Shown here in pieces: positions 1-4,833 of a stretch of 5,663 nucleotides of DNA (the stretch's first letter is position 1; the number at the start of each line of letters is the position of its first letter). The position numbers and the translations under genes were made by a program. The notes beneath the pieces were generated by a model. It had not been told where the DNA came from. It searched no databases and saw only the letters and a program-made list of their open reading frames with translations. Origin of the DNA: Acidaminobacter sp. (lineage in GTDB: Bacteria > Bacillota_A > Clostridia > Peptostreptococcales > Acidaminobacteraceae); contig WXFH01000356.1 in NCBI GenBank assembly GCA_009881125.1, positions 1 through 5,663 on the forward strand. Reading direction: 5' to 3'.

Positions 1-7
1 ATAGCCT

Positions 8-35
8 GGCAGGGTCCTTTGGACCCTGCCTTTTT
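8..35 (+). terminator. Intrinsic terminator, plus direction
   Basis: A perfect 10-bp GC-rich stem (8-17 with 21-30, loop TTT) is followed directly by five T residues at 31-35. This is the form of a rho-independent terminator for transcription entering from the left. The T run is also the 5' arm base of the next hairpin, so termination and the alternative fold compete. The gene it would serve lies outside the window. Confidence 0.6.
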
Positions 36-50
36 CTGTCCGTAGGACAG

Positions 51-79
51 AAAAACCCAACAGGCGGAGGCCTGTTGGG
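51..79 (-). terminator. Intrinsic terminator, minus direction
   Basis: Read on the minus strand, a perfect 10-bp stem (79-70 with 65-56, loop CTCC) is followed by five T residues (the complement of A51-A55). With the plus-strand hairpin at 8-35 this makes the cloverleaf a symmetrical bidirectional terminator. It would block minus-strand transcription leaving this window. Confidence 0.5.
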
Positions 80-86
80 AGGCTAT

Positions 87-268
87 TCACGAAGGATGCC
101 GCTGAGCGGAGATTTGCTTGATTTGGGGTAGTGGAGGGATGAAAGATTCAAAGATGGTGTAGGTGAAAAAAGGTGTGAGCGTAAGAAGCATCCGAGGGAT
201 TGTGACTCTCGCGCGATAGAAGTTAGAAAAGCGTGCGCGCCCTGCTTTTTTCAGTCCTGTGTAAAACT
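87..268. other. Intergenic stretch without a recognised gene
   Basis: I see no gene with a ribosome site here. The stretch is purine-rich on the plus strand. On the minus strand one frame is open from 314 to a stop at 87-89, about 75 sense codons, but its only ATG (189-191) leaves 34 codons and has no Shine-Dalgarno sequence. Short complementary pieces (CCGC 99-102 with GCGG 106-109; GGATGC 94-99 with GCATCC 188-193) are too weak to define an RNA. Lying between two palindromic elements, it may be part of a composite repeat. Confidence 0.4.
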
Positions 269-376
269 GTACCTGGCACGCAGAATGAAGGTTGTGAAGT
301 TTTTTTGATGAAAATTAGCATTATCAATCTTTTCAAAATATTTGAACGTCAGTGTTCCGAGAATCGTGCCAGGTAC
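269..376. repeat. REP-pair-like or MITE-like element bounded by 12-bp inverted repeats
   Basis: GTACCTGGCACG at 269-280 is the exact reverse complement of CGTGCCAGGTAC at 365-376, giving a 108-bp unit with an 84-bp AT-rich centre. From memory, short CCTGGCAC/GTGCCAGG-type palindromic sequences are frequent in Bacillus intergenic regions and near RAYT (Y1-transposase-like) genes, so a REP pair is a reasonable reading. No transposase is present here. No flanking target duplication is obvious. A weak open frame at 233-475 runs across the element and is probably not a gene. Confidence 0.5.
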
Positions 377-448
377 GGAAACGGCATTTTTAATATTTTA
401 AAAAAATATATAGATTTATTGAGAGAAATAATATATCATGAAAACATC

Positions 449-469
449 AAAACTGGTCAGACCAGATTT
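449..469. promoter_or_regulatory. Operator candidate for a FadR-subfamily GntR repressor
   Basis: CTGGTCAGACCAG at 453-465 is a perfect 6-1-6 palindrome. Three further complementary bases on each side (AAA 449-451, TTT 467-469) extend it after a one-base mismatch. The core fits TGGT-N3-ACCA, the operator form known for FadR-subfamily regulators such as PdhR and LldR. It lies about 100 bases upstream of the lyase start, and the only regulator gene in the window encodes a FadR-subfamily protein. I found no second copy in the regulator's own upstream region or in the dehydratase leader. The palindrome is seen; the pairing of regulator and site is inference. Confidence 0.6.
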
Positions 470-496
470 GATTAATTGCTCAAGCAAGTTCATAGT
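468..496 (+). promoter_or_regulatory. Weak sigma-A-type promoter candidate for the lyase-transporter operon
   Basis: TTGATT at 468-473 and CATAGT at 491-496 are 17 bases apart and match the sigma-A consensus at four of six positions each. The -35 box touches the right edge of the operator palindrome, so a bound regulator would affect polymerase directly. The surrounding DNA is AT-rich and contains other near-matches, so the exact start site is uncertain. Confidence 0.3.
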
Positions 497-552
497 GGCT
501 TTCAAAATGACAACTTGAATGGGGGAGTATCAAATTTTTAGAAATGCACAAT

Positions 553-560
553 AAGGAGGT
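553..560 (+). promoter_or_regulatory. Ribosome binding site deciding the lyase start
   Basis: AAGGAGGT lies 10 bases before ATG 571. The upstream in-frame ATG at 544 is 5' of this site and has no ribosome site at a usable distance, so the true start should be 571. Confidence 0.85.
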
Positions 561-570
561 ACATAGTGAG

Positions 571-1449
571 ATGTTGAAAGGTTCATTCGTAGTGATGGTA
601 ACGCCAATGCTTGAAAATCAGGAATTAGACATTGAAAGCTTTAAAAATAACCTGGATTGGTATATTGAAGAGGGTGCACCAGGTGTCTGTGTTTGCGGAG
701 GAACTGGTGAGTTTGCAAGCTTGTCCAAGGAAGAAAGACTTTTACTAGCAGAGACTGCTGTAACACAAGCAAAAGGACGAATAAAGTGTATTGTTGGAAC
801 AGCTGCTGAAACCACAAGAGAAGCGATATTTTACACAAAGCATGCCGAAGAGATTGGCGCAGATGCGGTCATGATTATTAATCCTTATTACTGCAGACCT
901 ACTGAAGATGAAATATTTGAGCATTATAAAGCAATATCGGATGCGACCAACATCCCAATAATGGTTTATAACAATCCAGCGCATTCTGGTGTTGATCTTA
1001 AACCAGAAATGATTGCAAGATTATCAACTATTCAAAACGTTAAGTATGTGAAAGACGCTTCAGGGGATTTAAGACGTATTTCGGATATAAAGCGTCTAAC
1101 GAATGGAAGTATTAATATATTTTGTGGCGGAGAAGACCTCATCTATGAGAATTATTTATTGGGTGCAGTAGGCTGGATCTCTGTATGCGCGAACATTATC
1201 CCGAAACAAGCCCAAGAACTTTTCACGCTGGTTCAGGATAATAATCTTGATGAAGCTAAGACGTTATTCCTTAAGTTGTTTCCACTGCTTGATCTACTTG
1301 AAAATGGTCCCAAAGCAATCCAGAGTGTTAAAGTTAGCATGGAATTAATAGGGAGAAAAGTAGGGCCAGCCAGGTTGCCTCACTTACCTTTGAACGAGAC
1401 TGAGACTGATGCACTGAAAAAGGTTTTGATGAATGTAGGTATTATATAA
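571..1449 (+). CDS. DapA/NanA-family class I lyase (dihydrodipicolinate synthase family), substrate unknown
   Basis: This encodes a 292-residue cytoplasmic TIM-barrel lyase, the usual length for the family. Numbering from ATG 571 runs in step with E. coli DapA. The Schiff-base lysine is K161 (KYVKDASGD), the catalytic tyrosine is Y133 (VYNNP), and the phosphate-loop-like motif is GGTGE at 43-47. Two DapA hallmarks are missing: Thr44 is Gly44, and Arg138, which holds the substrate carboxylate, is His138 (PAHSGV). That stretch is closer to the PALSGV of N-acetylneuraminate lyase. It is therefore unlikely to make dihydrodipicolinate. A 2-keto acid aldolase, probably releasing pyruvate, or a related dehydratase is more likely. 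The symporter gene follows after 76 bases, probably on the same mRNA. Family assignment is firm; the substrate is unknown. Confidence 0.93.
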   Translation: MLKGSFVVMVTPMLENQELDIESFKNNLDWYIEEGAPGVCVCGGTGEFASLSKEERLLLAETAVTQAKGRIKCIVGTAAETTREAIFYTKHAEEIGADAVMIINPYYCRPTEDEIFEHYKAISDATNIPIMVYNNPAHSGVDLKPEMIARLSTIQNVKYVKDASGDLRRISDIKRLTNGSINIFCGGEDLIYENYLLGAVGWISVCANIIPKQAQELFTLVQDNNLDEAKTLFLKLFPLLDLLENGPKAIQSVKVSMELIGRKVGPARLPHLPLNETETDALKKVLMNVGII

Positions 1450-1512
1450 AGCCAAATTTTCCGAGGTAATCATTTGAATTTTATAATAATCCGTGACTAC
1501 ACACAAAAGTAT

Positions 1513-1519
1513 AGGAGGG
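1513..1519 (+). promoter_or_regulatory. Ribosome binding site deciding the symporter start
   Basis: AGGAGGG lies six bases before ATG 1526. A longer reading from GTG 1493 would place this site inside the coding region and has no ribosome site of its own, so 1526 is preferred. Confidence 0.85.
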
Positions 1520-1525
1520 TGCATT

Positions 1526-2842
1526 ATGGAATCGGTTAAAAAGAACAATAATATTGAACCGGAAAAGAAAAGAAAAAAAGTTCTTGGTTGGTATTTCGGG
1601 ATTCCGCTCGTATGGAGAATTTTGACTGCCCTCGTTCTTGGTTCGATAACCGGTCTAGTCGTAGGTCCTTCAATAGCAGTACTTGCGCCGCTGGGTGATT
1701 TGATGTTGCGACTTTTAAAGATGATAATACTGCCTCTAATTTTTTTCGCGATTGTTATGGGCGTTGGAAGTATGCCTGCCTCGAAAATTGGTAGAGTTGC
1801 AGGAAAAATTCTACTGTATTATTTTGGCACCACCTTATTTGCTGCTGGTGCTGGTCTAGTAATTTCAAACATTTTTAAACCAGGTCGGAATCTAACTTTT
1901 AGTGGGACTGCCGCCGTTGAAAGTGCAACAGTCAACAGTCCTTCAATAGGTTCGGTCATTTTGAACATGGTTCCTGAGAATGTCGCTGCCTCATTTACAA
2001 ATGGCGCCTATTTGCAAGTGTTGGTATTCGCACTTTTCTTTGGTCTTGCGGTTTCTTTTCTTAGAGATCACAAGGATTCAAGAATCAGCGAAGCAGTCAT
2101 CACTGTTTATAAATTCTGCGAGGGTGGCGCAGAAATCATGTTTGCCATTACTAACGCAGTTCTTCAGTATACCCCAATTGGTATCTTTGCTTTAATTTCT
2201 ATTGTTTTCGCAGAACAAGGTACAAAACTAATAACTTCTGCCGCAATGGTAATAGGTTTATGCTATCTTGGCTATGCCATTCAATTATTCTTTGTTTATG
2301 GTGGCTTCCTGACGCTTAATGGATTGAGTTTCTGGAAGTTCATGTCAAGAGCAAAAGAAGCCACCTTGATGGCGTTTGCAACACGAAGCAGCGGTGCGAC
2401 ACTTCCATTGACATTAAGGGTTTCGGAAGAGAAATTAGGTATACCTAGAAGTATTGGTGGTTTTACTCTTCCTCTTGGATCACAAGTTAATCTGGATGGC
2501 GAAGCCTATTATCAAATCATCGCCGTTTTTACCGCAGCCTTTGCAGCGGGAATCCATCTGTCAATTGCTCAGCAATTAGTTGTCATTTTCGTCGTAACAG
2601 TCGGCACTATGGGAACAGCGGGTATTTCGGGCTCGGGACCAGTTATATTGTTAGCGGTTATGAATATGGTTGGGTTAAATGTTGAAACAGGAACCGTCGT
2701 TGGTGCTGTTTTCGCCTTAATTCTTGGCATTGACGTTATACTCGATATGGGAAGAACCGCAGTTAACGTCACGGGAGACATGGTTGGAACTTGTATAGTA
2801 GCAAAAAGTGAAGGCGCTCTAGATCAAGACAAATGGAAATAA
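1526..2842 (+). CDS. DAACS-family (glutamate/dicarboxylate-type) cation symporter
   Basis: This encodes a 438-residue inner-membrane protein of the GltP/GltT/DctA type, expected to have eight membrane helices and two re-entrant hairpins and to work as a sodium- or proton-coupled trimer. The N-terminus is a lysine-rich cytoplasmic tail (residues 1-20). Hairpin 1 carries TRSSGATLP (286-294). Helix 7 carries NLDGE (322-326), where the family has NMDGT. Hairpin 2 carries GISGSG (366-371), where archaeal GltPh has GVPGAG. Helix 8 carries D403, D407, R410, T411 and N414, matching GltPh D390, D394, R397, T398 and N401. R410 normally binds an acidic side chain, and D407 the amino group. The Thr-to-Glu change at 326 falls next to that site and suggests altered specificity. 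Its place after the lyase suggests it imports the lyase pathway's substrate. Family is certain; substrate is not. Confidence 0.94.
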   Translation: MESVKKNNNIEPEKKRKKVLGWYFGIPLVWRILTALVLGSITGLVVGPSIAVLAPLGDLMLRLLKMIILPLIFFAIVMGVGSMPASKIGRVAGKILLYYFGTTLFAAGAGLVISNIFKPGRNLTFSGTAAVESATVNSPSIGSVILNMVPENVAASFTNGAYLQVLVFALFFGLAVSFLRDHKDSRISEAVITVYKFCEGGAEIMFAITNAVLQYTPIGIFALISIVFAEQGTKLITSAAMVIGLCYLGYAIQLFFVYGGFLTLNGLSFWKFMSRAKEATLMAFATRSSGATLPLTLRVSEEKLGIPRSIGGFTLPLGSQVNLDGEAYYQIIAVFTAAFAAGIHLSIAQQLVVIFVVTVGTMGTAGISGSGPVILLAVMNMVGLNVETGTVVGAVFALILGIDVILDMGRTAVNVTGDMVGTCIVAKSEGALDQDKWK

Positions 2843-2927
2843 ATGCATAGTTGTTTGTTGAATCAAGTAAAAATCAGTTTTAACTTGGCGAATAATGCTT
2901 AGCCAAATCGAATTAATTATGTAAGAC

Positions 2928-2957
2928 TTGATAATAAAGATATAAATGGCTTAATAT
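2928..2957 (+). promoter_or_regulatory. Sigma-A promoter candidate 1 for the serine dehydratase
   Basis: TTGATA (2928-2933, five of six matches) and TAATAT (2952-2957, four of six) are 18 bases apart. Transcription would begin near 2964, inside the cre-like site, and give a leader of about 140 bases. It suggests the dehydratase can be expressed apart from the two upstream genes. No strong terminator lies between the transporter and this point, so read-through is also possible. Confidence 0.4.
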
Positions 2958-2970
2958 CAAAACGTTTGCT
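2957..2970 (+). promoter_or_regulatory. cre-like site (CcpA binding candidate)
   Basis: TCAAAACGTTTGCT matches the cre consensus TGWAARCGYTWNCW at 13 of 14 positions, including the central CG; only the second base differs. It overlaps the last base of promoter candidate 1 and lies just upstream of the extended -10 of candidate 2. In that position CcpA would be expected to repress the dehydratase when preferred sugars are present. The match is seen; binding is inferred. Confidence 0.5.
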
Positions 2971-2980
2971 CTACATCAAA

Positions 2981-2989
2981 TGTTATACT
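2981..2989 (+). promoter_or_regulatory. Extended -10 promoter candidate 2 for the serine dehydratase
   Basis: TGTTATACT fits the extended -10 form TGnTATAAT with one mismatch. No good -35 box is found at normal spacing, which extended -10 promoters can tolerate. Transcription would begin near 2996, within the 5' arm of the stem-loop at 2992-3033, so the palindrome would then act mainly as DNA and not as a complete RNA hairpin. Confidence 0.4.
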
Positions 2990-2991
2990 TC

Positions 2992-3033
2992 ATCATTACG
3001 GAGGTGCGGTTTTATAAGCACCTTCGTAATGAT
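2992..3033 (+). promoter_or_regulatory. Long stem-loop in the serine dehydratase leader
   Basis: Bases 2992-3007 pair with 3018-3033 over 16 bp with a single G-U pair and a 10-base loop. There is no T run after it on either strand, so it is not a good terminator. It lies about 70 bases upstream of the start codon. It could be an operator palindrome, an mRNA-stabilising hairpin or part of an attenuator. I recognise no known riboswitch or T-box motif in it. Confidence 0.55.
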
Positions 3034-3091
3034 AAACCTTTCTATTGGAAATAACTCGCAGGCATCACCTACGAACTTAATAAATAATATC

Positions 3092-3098
3092 AAGGAGG
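3092..3098 (+). promoter_or_regulatory. Ribosome binding site deciding the serine dehydratase start
   Basis: AAGGAGG ends five bases before ATG 3104. The frame stays open upstream to a TTG at 2966 and includes an ATG at 3029, but neither has a ribosome site and the extra residues do not resemble the family. Confidence 0.9.
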
Positions 3099-3103
3099 AA
3101 ATT

Positions 3104-4672
3104 ATGCAAAAACTTCCAGCTAGTATATTTAATGATGTTATTGGTCCTGTTATGAGAGGGCCATCAAGTTCTCATGTTGCTGGTGCTGCGAGAATTGGCT
3201 CGATAATCAGACAGTCTTTAGACTCTGAACCCAAAAGAATTGTTGTGGAGTTTGATGTTAATGGTTCATTAGCGGAGTCTTACCATGGACACGGCTCTGA
3301 CATTGGATTTGCAAGTGGTATTCTCGGGATAGAACTTACTGATAATTTGGTAAAGGATGCGTGTGAAATTGCAAAAAGACGCGGAATCGACATTCAATAT
3401 ATAATTTCAGATTACGGTGCTGAGCATCCAAATAATTATCGTATCGAAGTTTATGACCAAGAGGGAAATTTTCATGAATGGGAAGCCATTTCAGTCGGTG
3501 GTGGAATGATAGAAGTAGTCAAACTTGACGGATTTAAAATATCCATATGTGGAGATTTTTTTGAAATAGTATTGTTAATTGACGAAGTTGATTCAAAATT
3601 TGAAAGAATACTTGAAAACGTTAAAAAAATTATTGGTGATTATGAAGATCTAGTTAGCGTCATCGGACTCAATCAAAGCCTCATCAATATTAAAACAAGC
3701 TTACAGGTTGATGTCAGACAATTGGAAGAACTGAAAAGTCTGTCACAGATTGTTGATATGATCGTCCTAAAACCTATTCTGCCTACACTATCAAGCGCAA
3801 ACTGCAAAGTTCCTTTTTTGACAGCAACAGACCTTTTAGAATTGGCAATAAAGGATAAGAAAGAAATGTGGGAAATGGCTGTACTGTATGAAAGCATAAG
3901 AGGTAATACAAATGATCAAGAGGTAATTAATAAAATGAACTACTTGATCGATATTATGGAGAAATCTATTGAGGAAGGATTAGCAGGTACGACTTATTCA
4001 GACCGAATTCTTGGTCCTCAAGCATATAAAATTGAAAATGGGATTAAAAGTGGCAGTTTAGTACCGGCAGATGTATTGAATCAAGTGATAAAATCTATAA
4101 CTGCGATAATGGAAGTCAAAAGCTCTATGGGTGTCATTGTAGCTGCTCCAACAGCGGGCTCGTGCGGTTGCTTGCCAGGTACATTGCTGGGCGTTGGTAA
4201 GACTTTGGGCATGACACGGGATGAGATCGTTAAGGGTATGCTTGCCGCAGGCTTGATTGGTGTTTTCATTTCAGAAGGTGCTACATTTTCAGCAGAGGTC
4301 GCTGGTTGCCAGGTAGAATGCGGCGCAGGGTCGGGTATGGCAGCGGCAGGCTTGGTACAGATGTTTAAAGGTACCGTTGAGCAATGTGTGGATGCTGCTT
4401 CTATTGCTCTGCAGAATGTTACGGGACTCGCATGTGACCCGGTAGCAAATAGAGTTGAAGTCCCTTGCCTTGGAAAAAATATTATGGGTGGTTCGAATGC
4501 CATAGCGAGCGCTAACATGGCTTTGGCAGGCTATGATAAAGTGATCCCTTTGGATGAAACTATTGCTGCCATGTACGACATTGGTCTCAAATTGCCGCTT
4601 GAGCTCAGATGTACCTTTGGAGGACTTGGAAAAACAAATACCTCTGTAAATCTTGCTAAACTATTACTGTGA
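3104..4672 (+). CDS. sdaA: L-serine dehydratase, iron-sulfur dependent, single-chain beta-ACT-like-alpha form
   Basis: This encodes a 522-residue cytoplasmic enzyme expected to convert L-serine to pyruvate and ammonia with an oxygen-sensitive [4Fe-4S] cluster. Residues 1-140 are the beta domain, with GPSSSH (19-24), GHGSD (62-66) and EHPNN (107-111). Residues about 150-230 look like an ACT domain, as in the separate Bacillus SdaAB chain. Residues about 235-522 are the alpha domain, with APTAGSCG (348-355). Cluster ligands are C402 (GCQVEC), C444 (CDPVA) and C455 (PCLGKN). Their spacings of 42 and 11 match my recollection of Cys343, Cys385 and Cys396 in the Legionella enzyme. It resembles B. 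subtilis SdaAB and SdaAA fused in that order. Near the C-terminus B. subtilis RETGQGGLA is here RCTFGGLGK, and no terminal cysteine is present. A related beta-hydroxy amino acid is a possible alternative substrate. Confidence 0.92.
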   Translation: MQKLPASIFNDVIGPVMRGPSSSHVAGAARIGSIIRQSLDSEPKRIVVEFDVNGSLAESYHGHGSDIGFASGILGIELTDNLVKDACEIAKRRGIDIQYIISDYGAEHPNNYRIEVYDQEGNFHEWEAISVGGGMIEVVKLDGFKISICGDFFEIVLLIDEVDSKFERILENVKKIIGDYEDLVSVIGLNQSLINIKTSLQVDVRQLEELKSLSQIVDMIVLKPILPTLSSANCKVPFLTATDLLELAIKDKKEMWEMAVLYESIRGNTNDQEVINKMNYLIDIMEKSIEEGLAGTTYSDRILGPQAYKIENGIKSGSLVPADVLNQVIKSITAIMEVKSSMGVIVAAPTAGSCGCLPGTLLGVGKTLGMTRDEIVKGMLAAGLIGVFISEGATFSAEVAGCQVECGAGSGMAAAGLVQMFKGTVEQCVDAASIALQNVTGLACDPVANRVEVPCLGKNIMGGSNAIASANMALAGYDKVIPLDETIAAMYDIGLKLPLELRCTFGGLGKTNTSVNLAKLLL

Positions 4673-4729
4673 TGATTCAAAAGGTTGAAGGATAATTGAC
4701 TGGATCTTTTAAATTTCGTACAAAAAACA

Positions 4730-4766
4730 ACGGCTGACCAATTTGAAAAACTAATTGGTCAGCCGT
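4730..4766 (-). terminator. Intrinsic terminator between convergent genes, strongest in the minus direction
   Basis: Bases 4730-4743 pair perfectly with 4753-4766 over 14 bp around a 9-base loop. On the minus strand the hairpin is followed by a T-rich run (complement of A4722-A4727), so it should end the regulator transcript. On the plus strand only TATAAATAG follows, so termination of the dehydratase mRNA may be weaker. Both arms contain TTGGTCAG or its complement, similar to half of the operator candidate upstream of the lyase. Confidence 0.75.
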
Positions 4767-4833
4767 ATAAATAGTAGGGTCGTAATCAACAGTGGAATGT
4801 GAAAACTTAAATTGTTTAAGTCATTAGATTATA

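Larger units (their letters stand above)
1..86. repeat. Cloverleaf-shaped palindromic element (three hairpins closed by an outer stem)
   Basis: Every base from 1 to 86 except ten loop bases can pair. Bases 1-7 (ATAGCCT) are the exact reverse complement of 80-86. Inside this outer stem lie three perfect hairpins with no unpaired base between them: 8-17 with 21-30 (loop TTT), 31-41 with 45-55 (loop GTA), and 56-65 with 70-79 (loop GGAG). This gives 38 perfect base pairs and a fully stacked four-way junction. The outer stem may continue left of the window. Such compactness suggests a mobile or repeated intergenic element rather than a single terminator, but copy number cannot be judged from one window. 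The pairing is read directly; its nature is inference. Confidence 0.75.

Noticed and set aside
3..131. Plus-strand open frame through the cloverleaf
   Set aside because: The sequence is fully explained by base pairing; there is no start codon with a ribosome site.
439..452. cre-like sequence upstream of the lyase
   Set aside because: Only 11 of 14 matches and the central CG is missing.
233..475. 80-codon plus-strand open frame
   Set aside because: It runs across the 12-bp inverted repeats and part of the operator, has no ribosome site, and matches no family I know.
438..518. 26-codon leader peptide candidate before the lyase
   Set aside because: No Shine-Dalgarno sequence; it contains the operator palindrome and probably part or all of the promoter.
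544..570. Longer lyase start at ATG 544
   Set aside because: The ribosome site AAGGAGGT (553-560) lies downstream of it, and ATG 571 gives the family's length and numbering.
2864..2887. Stem-loop after the symporter as a terminator
   Set aside because: The 10-bp stem is AT-rich with an A-A mismatch and no T run follows.
2966..3103. 46-residue N-terminal extension of the dehydratase
   Set aside because: No ribosome site; it reads through the cre-like site and stem-loop and is unlike the family N-terminus.
4081..4518. 145-codon minus-strand open frame inside the dehydratase gene
   Set aside because: It is the antisense of a well-conserved alpha domain, with no ribosome site or recognisable product.
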